The notes under the pieces: generated by a model
Told to the model about the DNA's origin: nothing
The model's database searches: none
The model's input: only the letters and a program-made list of their open reading frames with translations
DNA from: Micromonospora globbae
GTDB lineage: Bacteria > Actinomycetota > Actinomycetes > Mycobacteriales > Micromonosporaceae
Assembly (NCBI RefSeq): GCF_003610785.1
Contig: NZ_RAQQ01000019.1
Coordinates: forward strand, 90,999 to 154,998
Length of the DNA stretch: 64,000 nucleotides
Direction: 5' to 3'
Part shown: positions 41,358-49,504 of the stretch, in pieces
Layout of the letters: the number at the start of each line of letters is the position of its first letter
Numbering within the stretch: position 1 is the first letter of the stretch
Translations under genes and position numbers: made by a program

Positions 41358-42179
41358 TTGGTCGGGCCGCGATGTGCCGAGTGCGGCACCGAACTGCCGG
41401 CGGGCTCCGGCCGGGGACGGCCACGGCGTTACTGCTCGCGCGGCTGCCAGGCACGCGCGTACCGCCGCCGCCGGGACCGGGGCCGCACCGCGACGTCGTG
41501 GCGACGTGCGGGCACTGCGGACGGGGACCGCGCCACCGGTCGGGAGGAGCTGATCCGGACGGCGGTGCGACTGGCCGACGCCGACGGCCTCGACGCCGTG
41601 ACGGTACGTGCCGTGGCGCACCGTGCCGGTCTCACCACCGACGCGGTCTACCGGTGGACACGCAACCGGGACGAGCTGCTCGCCGCGATGGCCGAGCACG
41701 TGCTCCGCGCCGGACGGCCGCGCGACCGGACGCGCCAGCCGCCGCGCGAGCGTCTCGGACGGCTGGCGCGTGCGGAGTGGTCGATGTACCGCAACCATCC
41801 GTGGCTGCTGACCGTCCTGGCGCGCACCCGGCCGCCCACCGGCCCGGCGGTGCTGGCGCTCGTCGACGCCGCCGTGGAGGTGCTCACCGCCGCCGGGTAC
41901 GACGTGCCCGACGCGTTCGCCGGCTATCTCACCCTGAGCGGCTACGTGCAGGGCATGGCGCTGCTGCACGTGGCCGAGCGCGCCGAGCGCGACGCCGGTG
42001 CCGCCGCCTGGGGGACCTGGTCCGCCCGCACTCTCGCATTGCTGGAACAGACCGGGCGTACGCGTGAACGGCCCTGGCTGGCCGCCGTCGCGACCGCGAC
42101 CGCGGACCCGGACCGGGAACTGGACCGCTGGTTCGAGTTCGGCCTCGCCCGCCTGCTCGACGGGCTGATCCCGGCCTGA
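41358..42179 (+). CDS. TetR-type regulator with N-terminal zinc-ribbon-like module
   Basis: 273 residues from a TTG at 41358 (GAGGGGAGAGG just upstream). Residues 1-40 have CAECGTELP and RRYCSRGCQARAYRRRR, a C-x2-C...C-x3-C metal-binding arrangement. The TetR domain follows (about 60-110: TAVRLADADGLDAVTVRAVA, then HRAGLTTDAVYRWTRNRDEL), with a TetR_C domain containing RLARAEWSMYRNHPWLLTVL. The C-terminal half resembles that of the TetR regulator at 53010, which guards an ABC exporter. The zinc module may add a second DNA contact or a redox/metal input. Confidence 0.85.
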   Translation: MVGPRCAECGTELPAGSGRGRPRRYCSRGCQARAYRRRRDRGRTATSWRRAGTADGDRATGREELIRTAVRLADADGLDAVTVRAVAHRAGLTTDAVYRWTRNRDELLAAMAEHVLRAGRPRDRTRQPPRERLGRLARAEWSMYRNHPWLLTVLARTRPPTGPAVLALVDAAVEVLTAAGYDVPDAFAGYLTLSGYVQGMALLHVAERAERDAGAAAWGTWSARTLALLEQTGRTRERPWLAAVATATADPDRELDRWFEFGLARLLDGLIPA

Positions 42180-42506
42180 CGAGGCGCTGCGCGCCGCCGT
42201 CCCGCGCCTCCAGCGGGTCGTCGAGCAGCGGGCCGGTCGCCGCGTGCGCGCACCTCGGCCCGTCGCGTCACCCCTGGCGGACGCACCTTCCGCTCACCCC
42301 CGCTGAGGAGGAGCGCGTGGACATTGACCACCCTTGGTAGACCGAGGTCATGACGGAGGAGATGCAGGACCGGCCACCGCCGGCGCGCCGCCCCGGCGGT
42401 CGCGCCGAATCCGGAGAGGGCCGAGGCGTGAGCGCGCCGCGGCGGGCGCGGAACCGGGCACCTGTGATAGGACGCCGGGAAGGATCGTCCGAGAGAGGAC
42501 CAGCCC
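42180..42506. other. Gap without a supported gene
   Basis: 327 bp between the TetR-fusion and VOC genes. I see no gene or strong hairpin; an AT-richer patch with TTGACC near 42323-42334 may belong to a promoter for the VOC gene. A short frame from 42350 has no domain resemblance. Confidence 0.35.
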
Positions 42507-42938
42507 GTGACGACGCTGAACTCGCACATCCCCCGGTTCCACCTCGCCGTACCCGTTGACGACCTCGATGCCGCCCGTCGCTTCTACGGGTCGGTCATCG
42601 GGTGCGAGCAGGGCCGGAGCGCGGAGACGTGGATCGACTGGAACCTGCGGGGTCACCAGTTCGTGACGCACCTCGTCCCCGGCCGCCGGACGTCGGCACG
42701 TAACCAGGTCGACGGCCATGACGTCCCGGTCCCGCACTTCGGGCTCCTGCTGACCGTTCCGGAGTTCCATGAGCTGGCCGAACGGCTGCGGGCCGCCGGT
42801 ACGGCGTTCGTCATCGAGCCGTACCTGCGCTTCGCCGGGCAGCCGGGGGAGCAGTGGACCATGTTCCTCCTCGACCCGGCCGGGAACGCCCTGGAGTTCA
42901 AGGCGTTCGCCGACGACGACCAGGTGTTCGCCCGGTAG
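42507..42938 (+). CDS. VOC family protein (glyoxalase/dioxygenase-like)
   Basis: 143 residues. PRFHLAVPVDDLDAARRFYG carries the first His metal ligand, VPHFGLLLTVPEFHELAERL the second module with its His, and MFLLDPAGNALEFKAFADDD the C-terminal Glu ligand. The metal site therefore looks complete. The Q-F-V-T-H-L segment and overall length match the PhnB/catechol-dioxygenase-like small VOC proteins. GTG start at 42507 with GAGAGGA upstream. It is a single gene. Substrate unknown. Confidence 0.88.
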   Translation: MTTLNSHIPRFHLAVPVDDLDAARRFYGSVIGCEQGRSAETWIDWNLRGHQFVTHLVPGRRTSARNQVDGHDVPVPHFGLLLTVPEFHELAERLRAAGTAFVIEPYLRFAGQPGEQWTMFLLDPAGNALEFKAFADDDQVFAR

Positions 42939-43037
42939 GCCGACGAGGGCAAGGCAGCCTCCACGATCGAGCGTGCCATGGCGGCCGTCGCCCAGGTCAG
43001 CGCCGACCTCCAAGCACCCAACACCCGACCGGCCCGC
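42939..43037 (+). pseudogene. Possible integrase core-domain remnant
   Basis: Directly after and in frame with the VOC stop is DEGKAASTIERAMAAVAQVS and ADLQAP. The A-x-STI-x-R-x-x-A-A-V-x-x-x-H-like pattern resembles helix 3-4 of the SAM-like N domain of tyrosine recombinases. It is short and has no catalytic part, so this is a weak call. Its location next to a dif-like site adds interest. Confidence 0.25.
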
Positions 43038-43071
43038 GGTCCGATCTCGGGCCTCGCCCCATGCTGGCCGC

Positions 43072-43099
43072 TGATTCGATAATGTACATTATGTCAAGT
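43072..43099 (+). other. dif-like Xer recombination site
   Basis: XerC-type arm TGATTCGATAA (43072-43082), 6 bp centre TGTACA (43083-43088) and XerD-type arm TTATGTCAAGT (43089-43099). The 11-6-11 layout equals that of E. coli dif, with 19 of 28 positions identical, including the ATAA/TTAT inner arms, five of six centre bases and nine of eleven XerD-arm bases. ATAATGTACATTAT is a perfect palindrome in very GC-rich DNA. Actinobacterial dif sites as I remember them have the same ATAATG-CATTATGTCAA core. Confidence 0.75.
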
Positions 43100-43553
43100 A
43101 GACCGGATCCGGCCCTCCCTCGGCAGGGGTCGGGACTCGACCAACCCCGGACACGACGAACAACGTGTCGAGGGCGCGCCCGTGCGGCGACGCGCGACAG
43201 ACTGCTATGTGAGCACCGCGCGCCGGCACGAACGGTGCCACGGCCACGAGGACGATGCCACGCGACGAGCGGCACCCGATCCCCGCTGCGGCCGCGCCCT
43301 GTGGCCCGCGCGTCCTGGAGTGCGCCAGGACGCAGCCATCCGACCCGTCGACGCTCCGGGTTTCAGTGGCAGAGGCCGACGTCGCGCAGGGCTGGAACCT
43401 CGATCCCCCCTCCATGGTGATCGCCCGACCCCGGCCGCCATCGTGGGGTCCGCTGAGTCACGGCGGCATCCGGTTGGCCAAGGCTCGGTCGCTGACCGTC
43501 CACACGGCCGCGCGCACCCAACGCTCTCCCCTCGCTTGCCCGGGAACGCGAAA
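43100..43553. other. DNA between the two Xer-like sites
   Basis: About 450 bp with less biased base composition than its surroundings and no supported gene on either strand. The peptide readings are arginine-rich and unlike any family I know. It ends in an AT-richer stretch (GCGAAAATCC) that leads into the recombinase start. Confidence 0.4.
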
Positions 43554-43581
43554 ATCCTGCATAATATGCCTTATGCATGAC
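43554..43581 (+). other. Second, diverged Xer-like site overlapping a recombinase start
   Basis: ATCCTGCATAA (43554-43564), TATGCC centre (43565-43570), TTATGCATGAC (43571-43581): again 11-6-11, with the inner TGCATAA/TTATGCA arms perfectly inverted. The ATG of the recombinase gene (43573) is inside the right arm. It could be a core recombination site, an autoregulatory operator, or both. Confidence 0.5.
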
Positions 43582-44571
43582 AAAAAGGACGAATCGGTGC
43601 AGCACTGGATCGAGGAGTTCCTGACCGCCCGGGCCACCCGTAAGCCCTCCCCGCACACCCTCGAGGCGTACCGGCGGGACCTGCGGACGATCGCGGGCCT
43701 GGCCGGGGAGACGCTGACCTCTCCCCTCCCCCTCGACGCCCTGGCCGTCGCGGATCTCTCCCCCCGGGTCATGCGGGCGGCGTTCGCCCGGTTCGCCGCT
43801 CCCCGTGCCGCCGCGTCGGTCCACCGGGCCTGGTCCACCTGGAACACGTTCTTCACGTTCCTGGTCGCCGAAGGGGTCGTACCGGGCAATCCGATGCCGG
43901 CCGTGGGCCGCCCCCGCGCGCCGCTCCCCCAGCCCAAGCCGCTGCGGGGCGAGGACACGCCGGAGGAGCTGCTGGCGGCGGTGGCCCGGGAGGCGGGCCG
44001 GCAGCGGGACCCGTGGCCGGAGCGGGATCTCGCGGTGCTGGCGTTGGCGCTGTGTGCGGGGCTGCGCCTGTCGGAGCTGCTGGCGCTGCGGGTGGCGTCG
44101 CTGGGCGGCCGTGCCGGCGAGCGGCGGGTGGACGTGGCGGGCAAGGGTGGGCGGCCGCGTACGGTGCCGATCGAGGACGCCGTGGACCGGGTGCTGGTCT
44201 CCTACCTGGACAGCCGTCGGCGCCGGTTCGGGGCGCGGAGCGTACGGCCGGACTCGCCGTTGCTGGTGGACCGGCGGGGTGAGCCGCTGCGGCGGGGTGG
44301 GTTGCAGTACCTGGTGGAGTCCTGCTACCGGCGGGCGGGCATCATCGACCGGGTGCCGCGGGGGGCGCGGCTGCACGCGTTGCGGCACACGTTCGCGACG
44401 CGGCTGGCCGAGGACGGGGCGAGCGCCGCGGAGATCATGCGGTTGCTGGGGCACGCGTCGTTGGCGGCGTCGCAGACGTACATCGAGGTGACGGCGGGTC
44501 AGCAGCGGGCGGCGGTGCGGTCGAACCGCACCAACCGGGCGTTGGCCGGTCTGCTGGGCGGTGAGGTGTGA
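43573..44571 (+). CDS. Xer-type tyrosine recombinase
   Basis: 332 residues. The core-binding domain (about 10-110) includes WIEEFLTARATRKPSPHTLE, AYRRDLRTIAGLAGE and AWSTWNTFFTFLVAEGVVPG. The catalytic domain shows the Arg in ALCAGLRLSELLALR, the Lys in DVAGKGGRPRTVPIED, H-x-x-R in ARLHALRHTFATRLAEDG, the His of MRLLGHASLAASQ and the nucleophile Tyr in TYIEVTAGQQRAAV. It is complete. Start ATG at 43573 lies in a Xer-like dyad. A dif-like site is 0.5 kb upstream and no partner recombinase is adjacent. It may be a Xer paralogue, or the recombinase of a small integrative element. Confidence 0.92.
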   Translation: MHDKKDESVQHWIEEFLTARATRKPSPHTLEAYRRDLRTIAGLAGETLTSPLPLDALAVADLSPRVMRAAFARFAAPRAAASVHRAWSTWNTFFTFLVAEGVVPGNPMPAVGRPRAPLPQPKPLRGEDTPEELLAAVAREAGRQRDPWPERDLAVLALALCAGLRLSELLALRVASLGGRAGERRVDVAGKGGRPRTVPIEDAVDRVLVSYLDSRRRRFGARSVRPDSPLLVDRRGEPLRRGGLQYLVESCYRRAGIIDRVPRGARLHALRHTFATRLAEDGASAAEIMRLLGHASLAASQTYIEVTAGQQRAAVRSNRTNRALAGLLGGEV

Positions 44572-44589
44572 GAGGCGTGGGCCGCGGGG

Positions 44590-45237
44590 TCAGTGCGCGC
44601 GGTGGCCGGTGCCGTCGGCGGTGGTGGGCAGGGGGCCGAGGACGGCGTTGATGATGTGGATGCGGGTGCCCTTGGCCTGGTAGTCGGCGCAGACGGCGTC
44701 GGCGGTGTCGGCGAAGCGGGTGGTGTCGCCGGTGCGGGTGACGGTGAGTGTGGTGCCGTCGAGGGTGGTGGTGGTGCCGGCGGCGGCGAGCTGGTCGAGG
44801 CTGTGCGTGCCGGCGATGAGGTGGGCCTTGACCAGGGTGCGGAGTTTCTCGTGGTCCCGGGTCATGAGGGTGTCCCAGGTGTCGTCGGAGAACTTCTTGA
44901 CGAAGGCGTCGTCGGTGGGTGCCAGCAGGGTGAGGCCGTCGGTGCCGTGCTCGTCGAGGACGCCGCTGGTGCGTACGGCCGCCTCGAAGGTGGTGAGGGT
45001 CGGCATCCAGGTGAGGGCTTCGCCGGCGGGCAGGCCGGCGAGGGCGGTGGGGTTGCCGGGTTCGCTGCCGGTGGGTAGCGCGTCGCAGAGGGGTCCGGTG
45101 ACGTGGACGGCGGCGGCGAGGCTGGGGTCGGGTCCGGTGTTGTGGTTCCCGCTGGTGCAGGCGGTGGTGGTGAGCAGCAGGGCGGCCGCGAGGAGGGCGC
45201 CGGCGCGCCGCGGGTTGCGGATGCGGGGGTACGTCAC
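44590..45237 (-). CDS. Fasciclin-domain lipoprotein
   Basis: About 215 residues. A lipoprotein signal (LLAAALLLTTTACTSG with the lipobox Cys at about residue 27) is followed by one FAS1 domain: PTLTTFEAAVRTSG, GLTLLAPTDDAFVKKF (the LLAPTD/N-x-AF motif), LRTLVKAHLIAGTHSLDQL and TRIHIINAVLGPL (the I-x-x-I-N-x-V-L motif). FAS1 proteins act in cell adhesion at the surface. GTG start at 45237 with GAGGAG upstream. It follows the M14 carboxypeptidase gene in the same direction, 79 bp away, and may share its transcript. Confidence 0.9.
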   Translation of the reverse strand: MTYPRIRNPRRAGALLAAALLLTTTACTSGNHNTGPDPSLAAAVHVTGPLCDALPTGSEPGNPTALAGLPAGEALTWMPTLTTFEAAVRTSGVLDEHGTDGLTLLAPTDDAFVKKFSDDTWDTLMTRDHEKLRTLVKAHLIAGTHSLDQLAAAGTTTTLDGTTLTVTRTGDTTRFADTADAVCADYQAKGTRIHIINAVLGPLPTTADGTGHRAH

Positions 45238-45316
45238 GACGTCTCCTCGGGGGGTGGGGTGTGCCGGCAGGGCGGAGGCGCGGCCGCCCTGCCGGCACGG
45301 TCTCATGGGGTGGGTG

Positions 45317-47419
45317 TCACAGGGTGGCGCACTGCCCGGCGCGGGGGCCGGACACGCGGTTGCTGACCTCGAGGTTGCTGGGTGCGGTGGTGTTGCCGGC
45401 GCAGGCCAGCGGACCGGTGACCGTGTTGCCGACGAGCAGCGGCGCGGTGCCGGTGCGGTTGGCGGACAGGTCGACGGGGCCGGTGACGGTGAGGTCGATC
45501 AGCGAGACCGCGTCGGTGGTGCCGGTGACGCGGACCGGGCCGGTGACCTTGCTGTCGGCCAGCATGACGCCGGCGGCGCCGCTGGCGTTGACCGGGCCGG
45601 TGAAGGTGGTGCCGGTGGCGACGAGCGCGGCGCCGGGCCGGACGGTGACCGGGCCGGTGACGGTGGCGTCGTCGAGGCAGGCGAAGCCGGTGATGGTCAG
45701 CGGGCCGGTGTGCCGGCCGGTGAGGGTCGGGTAGATCCGCTGGCCGTCGGTGAGCTTCTCCACGCCCTGGCCGTCGAGCAGGAGCGGGATGAGGCCGCGC
45801 TCGGGCTGGTTGAGGGGCACGTAGTAGCCGTTGGCGGTCTTGATGACCTTCCAGCCGTGTGCGGCGATGCGCTCGGCGACGGTGGCGCCGACGCCGCCGG
45901 GTCCGTCGGTGCGGGCCCCGTGGTACTGCTCCTCGGTGAGCAGGTAGGCGCAGGGCGCGTTGTCGAGGATCAGTTCGGGGCGGGGGGCGTCGACCGGCGG
46001 CGGGCTGTCGCCGGGGTGCGGCGCCGGGTGGGCGGGGATGGGCCGGGAGCCGCGGAAGACGAGCCGGCCGGTGTTGGAGGCCTGGAGGGTGATGCCCTCG
46101 GCGCGGGCCTGCGTGATGTCGGTCAGGTTCGCGCGGTGGTAGTCGAGGAACTGCTGGAACGTCCAGAGGGCGGAGAAGGTCTTGCGGCGGCGGTTGTTGG
46201 CCGTGTTGCCCTCGTCGGGGCGGGTCTGGCCGCCGGAGCTGCGCAGTTCGAGCAGCGAGTTGACGACGTTCTTCAGGCCGAGGGTGTTGCGGAGGATGGT
46301 CTCCTCGCCGAGGCCGACGCTGCCGCCGCCCTCGCAGCCGTACGGGCAGGGCCACCAGCCGTCCTGGGCGCCTTCCCGGTACATGTGGCCTTCGATCATG
46401 TCCATGGACTCGTCGAAGATGGGCTGGGCGACGTTCTGGTGGCGCGGGGGCAGCATGGGCAGGTCGCCGGCGCGGGAGTTGCCGTACTCGTGGCCGTCGT
46501 AGCCGGCGACGGGCCGGTAGTCGCGGACCATCTTGACGTAGGCGGCGGTCTCCGGCTGGCGGATGAGCGAGTAGTCGCGGTTGAGGTCCTGGCCGGTGGA
46601 GTTGCCGCGGGTGTTGGCGGCGCGGCCGTCACCGTTGATGGTGGGGATGATCAGCACGGTGGTGTGGCTGAGCAGGTCGATGACCCGCTGGTCGGTGCTG
46701 AAGGCGAGCTGCCGGGCCATGATGAGGCAGGCTTCGCGGTCGCCGGGCTCGTTGCCGTGGACGTTGCAGTTGACGGCGACGGGTGAGGTGGCGGCGACGG
46801 CCTCGGGGGTGGCCGGCGGGGTGGGGTAGCCGATGACGAACATGTTGATCGGCCGGTCGCGTACGGTGCGGCCGATCTCGACGACGCGGACGCGGTCGGA
46901 GAGTTCGTCGATGGCGGCGGTGTAGGCGTACTCGTTGGTGTCGCTGGTGTACTGCGCGGCGTGGGTGGTCTCCCACTGGGTGCGCAGCTGCTGGCCGGGG
47001 ACGTTGGGGTCGCCCCAGGGTGCGGTGGTGGTGTCGGCGACGGGCTCGGAGTAGGGCTGCTCGGCGGTGCCGATGCGGGCCCGTACGCGCCACTGGAAGC
47101 GGTCGCCGGGGTTGAAGCCGGCGTCGGCGAAGGTGGGCGACTCCTGGTTGATCTGCCGGTTGGGTCGCCAGATGCCGACGACGGTGGGGGTGCCGGTGGG
47201 GTTGCCGGCGGCGTCGACGGGGGTGCGTTCGATCTGGTAGTCGGTGGCGCCCTCGACCGGCTTCCAGGCGAGGGTGGCGTACCCGTCGCCCTGGCGGACC
47301 GTGAGGTTCGTGACCTGGTTGGGTTCGGCGGCCTGGGCGTTCGCCGGGGTGGCGATCGTGGCGAGGCTGGCCGCTAGGAGTGTGGACAGTGCGATGAGGA
47401 CGGCACGATGGCGTCTCAC
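45317..47419 (-). CDS. Secreted M14 zinc carboxypeptidase with FN3 domain and TGP-repeat tail
   Basis: About 700 residues. Signal peptide (RRHRAVLIALSTLLAASLAT), a fibronectin-III-like module (EPNQVTNLTVRQGDGYATLA), then the M14 domain: zinc ligands in VNCNVHGNEPGDREACL (H-x-x-E), TINGDGRAANTRGNSTGQDL with the conserved Asn-Arg, and the third His in AGYDGHEYGNS. Loop WWPCPYGCEGGG holds paired cysteines. The last about 125 residues are six units of roughly 20 residues, each beginning TGP(V/L), probably a small beta-solenoid. GTG start at 47419. It should cleave C-terminal residues of extracellular peptides. Confidence 0.92.
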   Translation of the reverse strand: MRRHRAVLIALSTLLAASLATIATPANAQAAEPNQVTNLTVRQGDGYATLAWKPVEGATDYQIERTPVDAAGNPTGTPTVVGIWRPNRQINQESPTFADAGFNPGDRFQWRVRARIGTAEQPYSEPVADTTTAPWGDPNVPGQQLRTQWETTHAAQYTSDTNEYAYTAAIDELSDRVRVVEIGRTVRDRPINMFVIGYPTPPATPEAVAATSPVAVNCNVHGNEPGDREACLIMARQLAFSTDQRVIDLLSHTTVLIIPTINGDGRAANTRGNSTGQDLNRDYSLIRQPETAAYVKMVRDYRPVAGYDGHEYGNSRAGDLPMLPPRHQNVAQPIFDESMDMIEGHMYREGAQDGWWPCPYGCEGGGSVGLGEETILRNTLGLKNVVNSLLELRSSGGQTRPDEGNTANNRRRKTFSALWTFQQFLDYHRANLTDITQARAEGITLQASNTGRLVFRGSRPIPAHPAPHPGDSPPPVDAPRPELILDNAPCAYLLTEEQYHGARTDGPGGVGATVAERIAAHGWKVIKTANGYYVPLNQPERGLIPLLLDGQGVEKLTDGQRIYPTLTGRHTGPLTITGFACLDDATVTGPVTVRPGAALVATGTTFTGPVNASGAAGVMLADSKVTGPVRVTGTTDAVSLIDLTVTGPVDLSANRTGTAPLLVGNTVTGPLACAGNTTAPSNLEVSNRVSGPRAGQCATL

Positions 47420-47558
47420 ATGGCCTCCATGGCGAGTACTGGTTGACCGTGACGCGGTTTGGAACAGCATGATCGGCATGGATGACCGGCGCAACGATCT
47501 TGAGGGAATCTTGCGGGTCGCCGGGTAAGGGGTCCGCTCCCCCGGCGTTGCTGACGGG

Positions 47559-48338
47559 TCAGCCGAGGTCGACCAGGAGGGGCCGGTGGTCGGAGATGGT
47601 GGACAGGGGTGTGGCCACGGCGGTGACGGGCGGGAGTCGGCGTGCGGCGTGCCGGTCGGCGAGGACGTGGTCGAGTTGCACGCGGGGCTCGCCGGCGGGG
47701 TAGGTGGGGCGGCGGCCCAGGGGTCGCCAGCCGGAGACGAGGCGGACGACGCCGGCGGGCAGGTTGAGGTCGCCGAGCAGGACGCGGGGTGGGGGCAGGG
47801 TGCGCAGCGCGCGGACGACCTGGCGTAGTTGCCGCAGGTTCCATCCGGGGACGAAGGACAGGTGGGTGGCGGCGGCGGTGAGCGGCCCGTGCGGGGTGTC
47901 GAGGACGGCGGCGAGGACGACGCGGGGTTCGTCGTGGAGGAGGACGAGGCCGCGGCCGGGGCCGGGGACGTAGACCGGGGAACGGACGGGTGCGGGGGTC
48001 AGTCGGGTGACGCGCCAGTGGCGTACGGGGTAGCGGCTGATGAGTCCGATGCCGTAGCAGGGTTCGCCGTGTCCGTCGTCGTCGCCGGTGAGGGGGCGGA
48101 ACCCTTGGCCGGGGGTGCCGACGAGGGCGGCGGCGAAGCGGTGGTGGGGTGCGTGGAGGGCGCGGGCGGCGATGGCGGTGAGGTCGAGGTTGCCGCTGCG
48201 GCTCTGGTCGCGGTCGACCTCCTGGAGGGCGAGGACGTCGGCGTCGAGTGCGGTGACGGCTGCGGCGAGCCGGTCGGGGTCGACGAGCCCGTCGGTGAGT
48301 GATCGACCGTGCAGCAGGTTGAAGGTGGCCAGGCGCAC
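47559..48338 (-). CDS. Endonuclease/exonuclease/phosphatase (EEP) family protein
   Basis: 259 residues. The EEP fold motifs are RLATFNLLHGRSL (catalytic Asn), DADVLALQEVDRDQSRS (metal-binding Glu), CYGIGLISRYPV, ATHLSFVPGWN, VLLGDLNLPAG (D-x-N) and the final TISDHRPLLVDLG (SDH). All active-site residues are present. It has no signal peptide. It hydrolyses a phosphodiester or phosphomonoester; nuclease and lipid-phosphatase roles cannot be separated from sequence. GTG start at 48338. Confidence 0.9.
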   Translation of the reverse strand: MRLATFNLLHGRSLTDGLVDPDRLAAAVTALDADVLALQEVDRDQSRSGNLDLTAIAARALHAPHHRFAAALVGTPGQGFRPLTGDDDGHGEPCYGIGLISRYPVRHWRVTRLTPAPVRSPVYVPGPGRGLVLLHDEPRVVLAAVLDTPHGPLTAAATHLSFVPGWNLRQLRQVVRALRTLPPPRVLLGDLNLPAGVVRLVSGWRPLGRRPTYPAGEPRVQLDHVLADRHAARRLPPVTAVATPLSTISDHRPLLVDLG

Positions 48339-48472
48339 TCCTGCACCCTACGACGCCGTGGCAGTCTTTCCCGGTGGTCAGGGCGTTGCTGTGTTCGATG
48401 CTGGTGTTCGTGGCGGTGGGTGCGGTGGGGGTGTGGGTGCGGCGGCGTCGCGGCCGGTGATCGCCGGGGTTG

Positions 48473-49414
48473 TCAGCGGCGTGCCGGGTGGCGCTCGGGT
48501 GGGTGGGCGCCGGCGGGTCGTGGCGTGGGCGGGTCGGCCGGTCGGGGTCGGCGGCGGGTCAGGGCCACGCCGGCGAGGACGACGGCCGTGCCGGTGACGG
48601 TGCGGCCGGTGAGGGGTTCGTCGAGGACGGCCGCGCCGAGGGTGACGGCGACGGCCGGTAGGAGGTAGCCGACGGCGGCGGCGGTGGTGGGGCCCTCGGT
48701 GGCGATGAGGCGGGCGTTGAGGTGGAAGGTGACGCCGGTGGCGAGGGTGCCGAGGATGATCGCGGCGGTGAGTCCGGTGGCGGTCGGTGCGGTGGGCGGG
48801 GTGGCGGCGGGCAGGGCCAGTGCGGTGAGTCCGGTGGCGGCGAGCAGTTGCGCCGCGGAGTGGGCCAGGGGCGCGTCCCGTCCGGTGAGGTGGCGGGCCA
48901 TGTAGGCGTAGGCGAGCGCGTAGCTGGCGGCGGCGGCGAGCAGTGCCGTGACGCCGGCGGGGTCGAGGCGGCTGTGCGGGCCGGGGGCGAAGATGAGCAG
49001 GGTGCCGGCGAAGCCGAGGAGCAGGCCGGCGAGGCGGGCCGGGTGGGGTCGGTGTTCGCTGCCGACGGTGAGGGCGAGCAGCAGCGACCACAGGGGTGTG
49101 GTGGCGTGCAGGACGCCGGCGACGCCGCTGTCGACGCTCTGCTGGCCGATGCTGGTCAGCAGGAACGGCAGCGCGTTGCAGAGCAGGGCGGCCACGGCGA
49201 GGTGGCGCCAGGTGCGGCGGTCGCGGGGCAGGGTCTGGCGGGCGGCGCGGGCGAGGACGAGCAGGACGGCGGCGCCGAGGGCGCAGCGCAGCGTGGCGAG
49301 GTACGCGGGTGTGAGGCCGCCGTCGAGGGCGAGCCGAGTCCACAGGAAGCCGGAGCCCCACAGCAGGGCGAGGGTGGTCACGCGGACGAGCGCGCCGGTA
49401 CGGGGGTGGTGCAC
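48473..49414 (-). CDS. EamA/DMT family transporter
   Basis: About 313 residues, ten predicted membrane helices in two EamA repeats: TTLALLWGSGFLWTRLALDG, GLTPAYLATLRCALGAAVLL, and the second repeat VTALLAAAASYALAYAYMAR through VGYLLPAVAVTLGAAVLDEP, LTGRTVTGTAVVLAGVAL. An exporter of small metabolites or amino acids. The GTG at 49414 has GAGGAGGA 5-6 bp upstream. It is divergent from a LysR regulator starting 91 bp away, its probable controller. The Pro-rich C-terminal tail is cytoplasmic. Confidence 0.9.
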   Translation of the reverse strand: MHHPRTGALVRVTTLALLWGSGFLWTRLALDGGLTPAYLATLRCALGAAVLLVLARAARQTLPRDRRTWRHLAVAALLCNALPFLLTSIGQQSVDSGVAGVLHATTPLWSLLLALTVGSEHRPHPARLAGLLLGFAGTLLIFAPGPHSRLDPAGVTALLAAAASYALAYAYMARHLTGRDAPLAHSAAQLLAATGLTALALPAATPPTAPTATGLTAAIILGTLATGVTFHLNARLIATEGPTTAAAVGYLLPAVAVTLGAAVLDEPLTGRTVTGTAVVLAGVALTRRRPRPADPPTPRPAGAHPPERHPARR

Positions 49415-49504
49415 GGTGTCCTCCTCGTCGTCTGCGTCGACGCTCCCCCACCCCGACTCATTAGACAAGCGAAAGGATCTGCACGCACCGTTAAGCTGTG
49501 CTGC

